DNA from: an uncultured Bacilli bacterium | Lineage (GTDB): Bacteria > Bacillota_I > Bacilli_A > RF39 > UBA660 | Assembly: GCA_947623935.1 (NCBI GenBank) | Contig: CANQIE010000011.1 | Span: 1-37,165, forward strand | Length of the DNA stretch: 37,165 nt | Direction: 5' to 3' | Part shown: in pieces, positions 1 through 7,353 of the stretch | Numbering within the stretch: the first letter of the stretch is position 1 | Layout of the letters: each line of letters opens with the position of its first letter | Notes under the pieces: generated by a model | Told to the model about the DNA's origin: nothing | The model's database searches: none | What the model saw: only the letters and a program-made list of their open reading frames with translations | Position numbers and translations under genes: made by a program

Positions 1-113
1 AATAAAGTTTACCTTTATTGGTTACTAATTATTTAAATTCGAATATCCATTTCGAATATCCTCTTCAAAATTCACCATCAATATTAATTTTGAAAATGTT
101 TAAGTTTTACAGC

Positions 114-143
114 ATCAAAAAAATCCTCGATTTTAGAGGATTT
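114..143 (-). terminator. Rho-independent terminator of the lipoprotein gene
   Basis: An 8-bp stem (AAATCCTC/GAGGATTT) with a 7-nt loop is followed on the minus strand by a run of Ts. It touches the stop codon of the lipoprotein gene. Bases 1-113 hold nothing else I can support. Confidence 0.8.
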
Positions 144-922
144 TACCAAGTTCTTTGCAATACCTTTACAATATCTTCACGAGGTGTATTTTCCCATATG
201 GTTGGAATGTCTGGATCAGGCATTTCGACCGTTGCATCAATTTCTTTAGATTCAAGATAATAGTTTGCCCAATTATATGGGAATCTCCAATCAAAACTAA
301 AGGCATAAAATCTTTTACCTGATTCTGTTTGATTTTTTATTAACTCAAATCCTAAATGGTCTCCGTGATATTTTAACTCTTTCATAACACCGGCAAAATA
401 CAATTCATCAATGTAATGAATTTCTACTGAGTCACAATCTTGTAAATCAACATCTTGACCAGTCATGTAATCGAATATTGAAGTTTCTGTGTTTTCTTCA
501 CAATTTGCTAAGTAAACATTATATCCCGATTCTTTATGCGTCAAGATAAAAGCTGCTCCTTCTTCTGTTGTAAATTGAATCATATGATTATCGCCATGTT
601 GTGCAATAGTCACTGCTTCTGGTAGCATCTCTTCACTTACATCATAGTGACATTCTGTAAAAACAACAGGTGGTTCAGGAGTTGCCGTAGGTGTTGGTAC
701 TGGAGTAGGTGTCGGCGTAGGTTCAGGTGTAGGCTCAACTGTTGGTGTTGGTACTACCGTAGTGGCATTCACTTTAGCACTAGTACAACTAGTTAAACCA
801 AGTCCTGCTATAAGTGTTAAACTCACAATTCCTAACTTTATCTTTTTATTTTTATTTTTATTTTTTATACTGCGATTATGTTCTTTTTTTATTAAATTAA
901 AATTGTTTGAACTAATATTCAT
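143..922 (-). CDS. Pro/Thr-rich linker lipoprotein of unknown function
   Basis: Predicted secreted lipoprotein of 259 residues. A long basic N-region of about 30 residues precedes a hydrophobic segment and the lipobox LTSC, with the lipidated Cys at residue 46. A Pro/Thr/Glu linker (residues 58-84) then separates the membrane anchor from a globular domain of about 170 residues, which I do not recognise. The start is supported by a GGGGGAG ribosome binding site, and the gene has its own extended -10 promoter. It is the last gene of the minus-strand envelope cluster and ends at a strong terminator. A role linked to the upstream pilus locus is inferred from position only. The N-region is longer than usual for a lipoprotein signal. 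Confidence 0.8.
   Translation of the reverse strand: MNISSNNFNLIKKEHNRSIKNKNKNKKIKLGIVSLTLIAGLGLTSCTSAKVNATTVVPTPTVEPTPEPTPTPTPVPTPTATPEPPVVFTECHYDVSEEMLPEAVTIAQHGDNHMIQFTTEEGAAFILTHKESGYNVYLANCEENTETSIFDYMTGQDVDLQDCDSVEIHYIDELYFAGVMKELKYHGDHLGFELIKNQTESGKRFYAFSFDWRFPYNWANYYLESKEIDATVEMPDPDIPTIWENTPREDIVKVLQRTW
671..751 (-). repeat. Pro/Thr/Glu low-complexity linker repeat
   Basis: Degenerate (P-T/E)n codons encode the spacer between the lipid anchor and the folded domain of the lipoprotein. Such linkers usually span part of the cell wall. Repeats of this type can vary in length between strains. Confidence 0.8.
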
Positions 923-948
923 ACAATCTCCCCCTTAATCGATTGCCT

Positions 949-957
949 ATTATACCA
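949..957 (-). promoter_or_regulatory. Extended -10 promoter of the lipoprotein gene
   Basis: The minus strand reads TGG-TATAAT about 27 bases upstream of the start codon. This is a perfect -10 with the TGn extension, and no good -35 is visible at 16-18 bp spacing. Confidence 0.55.
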
Positions 958-1015
958 CTTTTTACCATAAATGGTTATTTTCTTCCTTATTTGGTAACTT
1001 TTTGAACTTATTTGG

Positions 1016-2110
1016 TTATTTTATACGATATGGATCGTCTAGTGTACCTGTTCCAGATTTATATTGAACATTTTGTTGAAGGTAAATAACTGGACGTACA
1101 TCACCATAAGTAAAGGCATTAGCAGGAGTTGGAACTCCATTATTAACCATATAAACATGCGAACTAATTCTACTATTTGCAGTCAAAGTCCACCAACCAC
1201 GACTAAATATACGTGCTAAATAGTTGTAGTTTTGGCAAGTTTGGGCTCCTGGCTTACAAGTACTATCCAAACTTGCATTCATAACATCATACGCTGGAAT
1301 AAGTCCGATTACTTCATTTTCAAGTACCTTACTACATTCTGCACTACCATCTAATGAAGTGGTGTCGCTATTACGCATACCAATACAAATAGAATGAGAA
1401 CTGATTTGTTTCTTTTCTTTATCGGTAAAGTTATTGTTATAGAAATTGTTTACCGTAGTACGAATGCGGCTTTTCTCATAGTCGTTAATTCCTTCATTAC
1501 CATTGGTTTCGTTGTTATAACGATCATCCCAAACATAACGATCAAGTTCATCATCTTGTAATAAAAGCATAATATTTCCATCTTTATCAATTTTAATAAT
1601 ACGCCAATTAACGCCTGCAAAACGAAGAATATTTTGTGGTCTTTCTCCACGATATACATATTCGTTGTTTAATTCATATAAACCACTTTGATCTTGTGTT
1701 AAAACGCCTAATTGATCTTTAATATGACTAGTTAATAACTCCGTTTCATAAGCATCTCCACAACTAATGTAAGAAGTATAATAATATTCTCCTCTTACAT
1801 TTGTAACAGTTGCAGATCCATTACAAGAAGTGTTTTCATCTTTGGTCATATCTATAAATGATTTGATTAGTTCTTCCTGCACTAAAGTAGATGCATCCAC
1901 CGTTGCTTCTCCTCCATCTTCTTCTGGAAGTAATTCTTTATGAAGGGCATAATATCTTTGTCCAGCTTCAAGTAGTCTTTCTTCCATTTGACTATAAGAT
2001 AAACTGCGATTTTGTAATAAGAAGAAAACGGCAACAATGATAATTAATAAAACGATTCCCCCTACTACACTTCCTAAGATAATATACATTTTTTTCTTTT
2101 TAGAATCCAT
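1016..2110 (-). CDS. Membrane-anchored exoprotein with DUF6273-like domain
   Basis: The start is placed at the ATG at 2110 (364 residues). It has a GAGG ribosome binding site 8 nt upstream, whereas the longer ORF would run back over the preceding gene and its terminator. The protein has a short cytoplasmic KKKK tail, one transmembrane helix (about residues 9-31) and an extracellular part. That part starts with a YY...LP...C...YISCG module (about residues 40-130), also found in the 617-residue protein of the same locus. A DUF6273-like domain follows (WRIIK, WWTLT, VRPVIYL), ending in a GTGTxxDPY motif. Several Cys residues suggest disulfides. It has its own promoter immediately after the pilus operon terminator. 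The function is unknown, and a surface or minor pilus component is an inference. Confidence 0.8.
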   Translation of the reverse strand: MDSKKKKMYIILGSVVGGIVLLIIIVAVFFLLQNRSLSYSQMEERLLEAGQRYYALHKELLPEEDGGEATVDASTLVQEELIKSFIDMTKDENTSCNGSATVTNVRGEYYYTSYISCGDAYETELLTSHIKDQLGVLTQDQSGLYELNNEYVYRGERPQNILRFAGVNWRIIKIDKDGNIMLLLQDDELDRYVWDDRYNNETNGNEGINDYEKSRIRTTVNNFYNNNFTDKEKKQISSHSICIGMRNSDTTSLDGSAECSKVLENEVIGLIPAYDVMNASLDSTCKPGAQTCQNYNYLARIFSRGWWTLTANSRISSHVYMVNNGVPTPANAFTYGDVRPVIYLQQNVQYKSGTGTLDDPYRIK

Positions 2111-2134
2111 AAAACATGCCTCATTTCTTCTTTT

Positions 2135-2163
2135 ATTATAGCAAAAAAAAAATATGGTTACAA
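2135..2163 (-). promoter_or_regulatory. Sigma-A promoter of the DUF6273-like gene, overlapping a terminator
   Basis: The -35 TTGTAA (2158-2163) and -10 TATAAT (2135-2140, preceded by TGC) are separated by 17 bp on the minus strand. The -35 lies in the loop and descending stem of the terminator of the upstream gene. Confidence 0.7.
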
Positions 2164-2173
2164 TAACCATATT
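2143..2173 (-). terminator. Terminator of the Tad-like operon
   Basis: A perfect 10-bp stem (AATATGGTTA/TAACCATATT) with a 3-nt loop is followed by a run of Ts on the minus strand. It lies just after the 119-residue pilin candidate and closes the pilus operon. Confidence 0.9.
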
Positions 2174-2180
2174 GATTTTA

Positions 2181-2540
2181 TTAATCTCTACCAGCGTCTG
2201 TTGTATTTGTACCCATTGGGTTATTCCAACAATCACTCCAGTTACCAGTACCCTCAACACCTGTACCACTTGTTCCAAACATTCCCATTAGAAGTGAAAC
2301 AATAGTAGCAACGAAGAATACTGCAACAGCCGCAATAGCACGTTTAATTAATTTACCAGTTGCTGCTTTGATTTCCTTATCATCACTTGATAAAACAGCT
2401 TTTCCTAAATCGATAGATCCCATCACAATTAAGATAATTGGGATACCAATTTGAATAATTGGGAAAATACCATTTTTAACAAAAGCAACAATAGGACCAA
2501 TACCATTACAGTTATCTGCTAAAATTTGAAATAAATCCAT
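2181..2540 (-). CDS. Small two-span membrane protein, VirB2/TrbC-like pilin candidate
   Basis: A 119-residue protein with two hydrophobic helices (about residues 24-45 and 67-90) joined by a short charged loop (SSDDKEIK...GKLIKR), and a Gly/Thr/Asn-rich tail with a Cys. This is the architecture of VirB2/TrbC-type pilins, but the sequence match is only general. A GGGAGG ribosome binding site supports the start. The gene has its own TTGACA-N17-TATGAT promoter and is the last gene of the Tad-like operon, as expected for an abundant subunit. It lacks a type III (Flp/TadE) prepilin signal, so it would not be processed like Flp. It could instead be a small holin-like or channel protein. The pilin role is inferred. 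Confidence 0.75.
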   Translation of the reverse strand: MDLFQILADNCNGIGPIVAFVKNGIFPIIQIGIPIILIVMGSIDLGKAVLSSDDKEIKAATGKLIKRAIAAVAVFFVATIVSLLMGMFGTSGTGVEGTGNWSDCWNNPMGTNTTDAGRD

Positions 2541-2566
2541 TAAAATACCTCCCTTTGTATGAATTT

Positions 2567-2595
2567 ATCATACGTTTTTTTTATTTCTTTGTCAA
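2567..2595 (-). promoter_or_regulatory. Strong internal promoter for the VirB2-like gene
   Basis: TTGACA (2590-2595) and TATGAT (2567-2572) are separated by 17 bp on the minus strand. The -10 lies in a small palindrome (GTATGA-N5-TCATAC) that could act as an operator or a 5' hairpin. Confidence 0.75.
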
Positions 2596-2626
2596 TAACA
2601 ATTGACAACATTTGTCAATTGTTATT
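2594..2626. repeat. Perfect 13-bp inverted repeat between the TadZ-like and VirB2-like genes
   Basis: AATAACAATTGAC and its exact complement are separated by 7 nt. The repeat contains the stop codon of the TadZ-like gene and overlaps the -35 of the next promoter. On the minus strand it is followed by A-rich sequence rather than Ts. It is therefore not a classical terminator and could be an operator, an mRNA-end stabiliser or a processing site. Confidence 0.75.
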
Positions 2627-3647
2627 CATTATTTCCACGGAATAAGTTAAAGAGTCCTCCTGCATGACCTCCATCACTTTCGCTTGGAGTTTCCAAAAGT
2701 CCTAATTTAGCTAAAAAATCCGTTAAAATCGAATTTTTGATACGTTCATTAAGTGGGGGTAAATTATAAAAGAACTTTGCTTTAGATTCATATTCCAAAT
2801 CATTAATATCCGTTTGATTTAACATGCTTTGACAAAGAACAATCTTCTTTCCCCTCATTTTCTCAAAAATTCTACGATCCCTTTTCATCAATTTATTGAG
2901 TCTGATCGTCGAAGGCGAAAGCAAGTAAATAACATCGGTGCATGCTTCCTCTTGATTCGAGTCATTTAAATCTACCAAAATAATATTTTTATCTTGGTGC
3001 TTCATGACCTCAGTTGGAAATTGATCCGCATTCGATGAATACATGTCCTTTTCTTGAAAATATTGAAAATCTCTTTTATTTAATTCGATGGCTGCTACAC
3101 TTCGACCATGGGATTCAAGTGTTTGCTTTAACATGTAAATAAGTGTAGTAGCACCGGTATGATCGGTTAAATTTTTAACACCTAGGATAACGGTACTATT
3201 CATCATGATGATGGTATCTCCCCCACTCATGGTAGGAGATGTCATCATAGCAGGTTGAATTTGACCTAGTTGATGAATATGGGCTACATCACGATAACTA
3301 TTTGGGTGAGAATACAAATATTGAAGTCCTTCTAGATTGGTTGTGAAGTTATAAAATCCCATTGAAATAAGTTGCGATAAGAACCCATTCGATGTACTAT
3401 CCGGATCCGTCGGAGGCAATAATAAAATGATCTTATCAACTTCTAACGACATCGACAGTTTTTGGAAATTGGATAGATTTTTATAATCTTTAATTGCTGT
3501 AACATCGAGAATCATTTTTCCAAAATAGAAATTTTGAAACATGCTGATTAATTCATCAACATCAAATTGTCCATTAAGCGATTTAATGACATCGATATCG
3601 AGCCCAGCGACCACCGCCTGCTGTTCATTCGTTATAATTACGTTCAT
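2622..3647 (-). CDS. TadZ/CpaE-like MinD-family protein with degenerate P-loop
   Basis: A 341-residue protein that probably acts as a cytoplasmic localisation or assembly factor of the Tad-like machine. The N-terminal part (residues 1-130) resembles the atypical receiver-like domain of CpaE/TadZ. The second half looks like a ParA/MinD fold, beginning with a strand and the loop VKNLTDHTGATTL in place of the canonical KGGVGKTT. The catalytic Lys is absent, as described for some TadZ proteins. Further hydrophobic strands (NIILVDLND, KIVLCQS) fit the fold. It sits between the TadE-like and VirB2-like genes. The family call rests on fold pattern and context, not on a strong motif. Confidence 0.7.
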   Translation of the reverse strand: MNVIITNEQQAVVAGLDIDVIKSLNGQFDVDELISMFQNFYFGKMILDVTAIKDYKNLSNFQKLSMSLEVDKIILLLPPTDPDSTSNGFLSQLISMGFYNFTTNLEGLQYLYSHPNSYRDVAHIHQLGQIQPAMMTSPTMSGGDTIIMMNSTVILGVKNLTDHTGATTLIYMLKQTLESHGRSVAAIELNKRDFQYFQEKDMYSSNADQFPTEVMKHQDKNIILVDLNDSNQEEACTDVIYLLSPSTIRLNKLMKRDRRIFEKMRGKKIVLCQSMLNQTDINDLEYESKAKFFYNLPPLNERIKNSILTDFLAKLGLLETPSESDGGHAGGLFNLFRGNNE

Positions 3648-3665
3648 AAGATCACCCTTTTTATT

Positions 3666-4178
3666 CTAATAATTGGTTCCTCCGGAATTGTTTAACTCAC
3701 TATTCGTTCCCGAAGAATAGATTGTTTTTGTTTCACCACGTACGGCAAAGACACGCGATAAAGCAGGTAATAGTTTATCTAAAATCGGAAAACGAATTTG
3801 TACGAAAGTCTCTACCGCATAGTGAGACCCTACGTATTGTGCACCCATATTTTGCGTATTATGAGTTCCTTCGATAATTCTTTTTAAGCAATATCCGCCA
3901 TACTGTTTTTCATAGTCGGTATCGCACCTAAATTCATTCGTATTATATCCTACTTGGTTCAAATACGTTTGAATTTGATTACAAGCATTATCACCATTTA
4001 CACATCCACCGTATTGTCCACCAGTAAAACCTTCGTTCTTTTCGATAATACTAATAATTTCGTTTTTTACACGGAAAGCTTTGGTATAGTTAACGGTAAA
4101 CGCTAAATAAGCATTTACAATCAACAAAAAGATAATGATAATTTGGATGCTCATTGCTCCACCAATCGCTTCTCTCAT
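3666..4178 (-). CDS. TadE-like pseudopilin with extracellular Cys residues
   Basis: A 170-residue protein starting MREAIGGAMSIQ, then a hydrophobic helix (about residues 9-29). This resembles the TadE/TadF pseudopilin N-terminus with a possible prepilin cleavage site after Gly. The extracellular part contains four Cys (GGCVNGDNAC and RCDT...YCLKR), probably paired in disulfides. An upstream GGTGAT serves as ribosome binding site. It lies in the operon between the 61-residue pilin candidate and the TadZ-like gene, matching the usual place of TadE/F near the end of tad operons. The assignment is supported by context and N-terminal pattern, and the downstream domain is not recognised. Confidence 0.7.
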   Translation of the reverse strand: MREAIGGAMSIQIIIIFLLIVNAYLAFTVNYTKAFRVKNEIISIIEKNEGFTGGQYGGCVNGDNACNQIQTYLNQVGYNTNEFRCDTDYEKQYGGYCLKRIIEGTHNTQNMGAQYVGSHYAVETFVQIRFPILDKLLPALSRVFAVRGETKTIYSSGTNSELNNSGGTNY

Positions 4179-4203
4179 ACATTATCACCACTCTCTAATT
4201 ATT

Positions 4204-4389
4204 CTAATCAGATACGCATGAACCATCAGCATTTTGATGCATTCCAGTTGGGCAGTTACTAATTCCTTCCCATTGTGCATTAATCGTATTTTGGATTTGT
4301 GGCCATAAAATCCAGAAAAATGCAACAATAGCACCAATTGCAATAATGGTAACAACAGTCATATTTAACTCTCCTGTCGCCTCTTTCAT
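4204..4389 (-). CDS. 61-residue pilin-like peptide (Flp-like candidate)
   Basis: A very small protein starting MKEATGELN, with one helix (about residues 9-30) and a short tail holding two Cys (SNCPTGMHQNADGSC). The N-terminus echoes the neighbouring TadE-like protein (M-K/R-E-A-x-G), suggesting a shared processing or export signal. Its size suits a Flp-type major pilin, although the usual G-x4-E-Y motif is not exact. AAAGGAG provides a clear ribosome binding site, and a dedicated promoter lies 25-60 bp upstream. The high-expression architecture and position after tadC support a structural subunit role. That role is an inference. Confidence 0.75.
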   Translation of the reverse strand: MKEATGELNMTVVTIIAIGAIVAFFWILWPQIQNTINAQWEGISNCPTGMHQNADGSCVSD

Positions 4390-4414
4390 TATTTAACACT
4401 CCTTTCTATTATTA

Positions 4415-4443
4415 GTTATAGCACAATTTACTTTATTGTACAA
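4415..4443 (-). promoter_or_regulatory. Internal promoter before the 61-residue pilin candidate
   Basis: TTGTAC (4438-4443) and TATAAC (4415-4420, preceded by TGC) are separated by 17 bp on the minus strand, in the 80-bp gap after tadC. Confidence 0.6.
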
Positions 4444-4469
4444 CGGCTATTAACAATTACTTTACATTT

Positions 4470-5246
4470 TTAGAACATCATTAACATTGATACAAGAATA
4501 AGAACCATTACGCCTCCACCGGTAGCAACTAGCATGATCATGGTCTGTCCTTCCATGTGATTTAAACGTTCCTTATATTTTTGCTCTCTTGCTTTATTCT
4601 GAAGTGAAGAAACGGTTCTTGAGAACATGAGTAAACGTTCTTGTTTTTTCTCTTGTCCACCGATTCCTAAACGATAAAGAAGACGCATCATCCGCATGGA
4701 ATCACGTACAGGATAAGTATTTGCAAATTCCATGTATGGATCAATGCTAGAATCTCCTGCATCAATTCGATCAATCAATGTTCTAAGTCCTGGTTTAAAA
4801 ATTTCAGGTGCATCGGCAATCGATTTACCAAGGGCTACTGGAACCGTGTAATGCTGTACCAAAATTTCTAATCCCTTTAAATAGTATGGCAACATTATAT
4901 CAATATCATGCAAATGTGCCTTATAATATTTTTTTAATTGACTGTAGGAAGATTTAAAAACCAAATAGCCTACACCCAGTGATAATACAATTGTTAAAAG
5001 GTTTAAATCCGATAAGAAAATAAACAAGAAAATGGCTGCCGTTACAATTCCATATAAAATACGTTTGTTAAAAAGTTCTCTTGGATTTACTTGTTCTCCG
5101 TATCTTGCATATACTAAGAATTCGTAATCATCTTCTTTTAACATTTGGAAATATTGTTCATTATCTTTTATAAATTTTTTTCCATCAATCGTATTGTTAT
5201 ATAAAAGAACAAAGATAATAATCGCTGCTACTATTAGTATTTCCAT
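4470..5246 (-). CDS. tadC: TadC-like inner-membrane platform protein (GspF domain)
   Basis: A 258-residue protein with an N-terminal helix, a double-span region (about residues 66-100), a cytoplasmic helical T2SSF/GspF-type domain (about residues 110-220) and a C-terminal helix. It pairs with the preceding TadB-like gene, and its start codon overlaps that gene's stop (TAATG), indicating translational coupling. In Tad systems TadB and TadC form the membrane platform on which the TadA ATPase drives assembly. An AGGTG ribosome binding site supports the start. The order tadA-tadB-tadC makes the assignment firm. Confidence 0.85.
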   Translation of the reverse strand: MEILIVAAIIIFVLLYNNTIDGKKFIKDNEQYFQMLKEDDYEFLVYARYGEQVNPRELFNKRILYGIVTAAIFLFIFLSDLNLLTIVLSLGVGYLVFKSSYSQLKKYYKAHLHDIDIMLPYYLKGLEILVQHYTVPVALGKSIADAPEIFKPGLRTLIDRIDAGDSSIDPYMEFANTYPVRDSMRMMRLLYRLGIGGQEKKQERLLMFSRTVSSLQNKAREQKYKERLNHMEGQTMIMLVATGGGVMVLILVSMLMMF

Positions 5247-6139
5247 TATTCAGCACCTACATTCTCGTTATAATATTTTTCTCCTTTAAGAAGAAAATAA
5301 CTATTAAAAATTAATATGCCATGGAGTAATATTTTCATATACCACAAATCGAGTATTTTTAAATAGGTTTCATTCCCTAATAGGTACTGTACTAACATGA
5401 CCATTAGATAGAGCATCATACCATATTTTAAGAAGGATTTATGGAAAGTAGCCCGCTCCATGCGATCACGATAAACGCCTTCTACCAACATATCGATATC
5501 GAGCTGCATATTTTCTAAAGATTCTCCCGAGTCTTGTGCTCCTTCTTTAGTAATTTGTAAGAACAACTGATGCATGTTTTTAACAATATAGTAATGATAG
5601 ATGTTATCGAAATATTGAAGCGATTCATCAATGGAACCGTTCTCATAGGCTAGTTCAATCATGTGATTAACATCTCCCAAAACGGGATCTTCCAATACTC
5701 CACTTCCTGCTACTCCCTCCAAAGCTTTAACGAAGCTTTGGGTAGTAGCAAACTCCATAATGGTGTTGGTGGTATAAATTTGAATCTGCTCGAAAATAAA
5801 TTCACTATATACTCTTTTACAACGTAAGAAAGCAAGGTAGGGAATCGTAGCATCGACAACTATGATATAAACAATCGATATTACAATGTTATAGAAATAA
5901 AGATACGATACAATTCCTGCAAAAGCGGAGAACATGAGTACTTGCGTGAGGTATTGACGTGCCGTGTACTCTTGTCCTAACTCTTTGGTCTTCTCTCTTA
6001 CTAATTTAAAGGAATAAGGAGCGAATTTATCGTATACGAGACCTACTTGGTCGACGATAAAACGATAGACATTTTGTCCACGGTAATTACGATAGACGAT
6101 AACAAAGATAGCAATTAACAGTAAGACAAATAATTCCAT
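5246..6139 (-). CDS. tadB: TadB-like inner-membrane platform protein (GspF domain)
   Basis: A 297-residue membrane protein with an N-terminal helix, paired helices (about residues 65-105), a cytoplasmic GspF-like helical bundle (about residues 110-235; YTTNTIMEF, SGESLENM) and C-terminal helices (about residues 238-285). This is the TadB arrangement. It lies 14 bp after tadA and is translationally coupled to tadC. AAAGGAG serves as ribosome binding site. It would form the assembly platform with TadC. No unusual features were seen apart from the divergence typical of the locus. Confidence 0.85.
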   Translation of the reverse strand: MELFVLLLIAIFVIVYRNYRGQNVYRFIVDQVGLVYDKFAPYSFKLVREKTKELGQEYTARQYLTQVLMFSAFAGIVSYLYFYNIVISIVYIIVVDATIPYLAFLRCKRVYSEFIFEQIQIYTTNTIMEFATTQSFVKALEGVAGSGVLEDPVLGDVNHMIELAYENGSIDESLQYFDNIYHYYIVKNMHQLFLQITKEGAQDSGESLENMQLDIDMLVEGVYRDRMERATFHKSFLKYGMMLYLMVMLVQYLLGNETYLKILDLWYMKILLHGILIFNSYFLLKGEKYYNENVGAE

Positions 6140-6153
6140 GATTTATCACTCCT

Positions 6154-7338
6154 TTAAATTTCTTCTAATTCTTGAGCTTGTCCTCTTTGAACAGGCACTG
6201 TTTGAGTCGTTTTTGCTTCTACGAAAGAGACTCCTTTATTCTTGAGTTCCTCTTCTTTTCTTAATTTTTCCTCTTCTTCTTCCGTTAGGACATTTTCAAA
6301 TTTGGTATTTAGTTGAATGTTTTGTCCTTGCAAGTATTCCATTAAATGGCTACTTGGATTTCTTTTAATGACTTTTTCACCAATCTTTTGATAAAGGATG
6401 CGATGTTGTACTTCATTGTCATCATCGACATAGAATTCGCACACTTCATCAATTTCACGATGAAACTTTTGATATTTTTGACTATAGTACGCCTTGATGT
6501 GTACGCCTAACTGAATATATCGATAAATCGTTTTTAAGAATTGATCGACATCGACTTCCGTCTCCATAAGACTGTACATACGGAAAGGTATAGCACTTGC
6601 TTTATCGGAGTGAATCGTCGATAAAATATTGTGTCCTGAAGATATCGAGTTACGAACCGCACTTACGGCTTCGGCACTACGAACCTCAGATAGTAAAATC
6701 CATTTTGGGTTTTGTCGCATACATGTAACCAACACTTCACTATAGGAAGCAATGTTATTGGTCTTCATCGCCACAATATCCCTTTGAGGGAAAATACGAT
6801 CCAAGTGTAACTCTAATGTATCCTCAATCGTTATTAATTTTTCATTGGTCTTGGTATGAGCTGCTAAATATTTAACAAACTCGGTTTTACCAGAACCCGT
6901 TTCTCCACAAACAATGATATTGCAATGTCCTTCGACACATTTAATCAAAAAGTCGTGGATATCTTTGGTAACATAATCTTCTTTTAAAAGATTTTCTTCT
7001 TTCAACCTGATTTTAGCAGGTGTTTTACGTATAACTAACGCAACCCCATTCGTCGCAATTGAATCGTGTACAAAGTTAAGACGAAGTTCGGTACTCTCTG
7101 CATCTAGAAAGGGACTTGCCATATTGAAGGTTTTTCCCATGACGTTAGAACACTGAAAGGCAAGTTTTTCGACTAGTGCATTATTAATAGCTGGATTTTC
7201 TACTCGAACCGATCCTTGTGTTAAGGAGCGAATCCAAATCTGTCCACCATTATCATAAGAAATATCGGTTATATCGTCGTTGTCAATGTACGTTTGAAAG
7301 GGCCCAAAGTCTATTTGCTCAAATACATTATCATTCAT
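6154..7338 (-). CDS. tadA: TadA/CpaF-type secretion ATPase
   Basis: A 394-residue ATPase of the VirB11/GspE superfamily that powers pilus assembly or secretion. Walker A GETGSGKT is at residues 145-152, the Asp box TIEDTLELHL at about 170-179, Walker B ILLSEVRS with catalytic Glu at about 214-221, and the His box GHNILSTIH at 235-243. The N-terminal domain (residues 1-100) is shorter than in typical CpaF, and the C-terminal 50 residues are charged. An AAGGGGG ribosome binding site precedes the ATG. It follows cpaB and precedes tadB and tadC. All catalytic motifs are intact, so the motor is probably active. The short gene spacing indicates cotranscription. Confidence 0.92.
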   Translation of the reverse strand: MNDNVFEQIDFGPFQTYIDNDDITDISYDNGGQIWIRSLTQGSVRVENPAINNALVEKLAFQCSNVMGKTFNMASPFLDAESTELRLNFVHDSIATNGVALVIRKTPAKIRLKEENLLKEDYVTKDIHDFLIKCVEGHCNIIVCGETGSGKTEFVKYLAAHTKTNEKLITIEDTLELHLDRIFPQRDIVAMKTNNIASYSEVLVTCMRQNPKWILLSEVRSAEAVSAVRNSISSGHNILSTIHSDKASAIPFRMYSLMETEVDVDQFLKTIYRYIQLGVHIKAYYSQKYQKFHREIDEVCEFYVDDDNEVQHRILYQKIGEKVIKRNPSSHLMEYLQGQNIQLNTKFENVLTEEEEEKLRKEEELKNKGVSFVEAKTTQTVPVQRGQAQELEEI

Positions 7339-7353
7339 AGTGAGCCCCCTTTT

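Noticed and set aside
18-260. Plus-strand 80-residue ORF at the window start
   Set aside because: It overlaps the lipoprotein gene and its terminator, has no ribosome binding site and an unlikely composition.
671-751. Possible CRISPR or tandem repeat array
   Set aside because: The repeats are in-frame Pro/Thr codons of a protein linker, without spacers.
1450-1659. Minus-strand 69-residue ORF within the DUF6273-like gene
   Set aside because: Out-of-frame shadow of the real gene with no independent start signal.
2181-7338. A conjugative type IV secretion system (VirB2-like plus VirB11-like ATPase)
   Set aside because: GspF-type TadB/TadC, CpaB and TadE-like proteins are present, and no VirB4, VirB6, VirB8, VirD4 or relaxase accompanies them.
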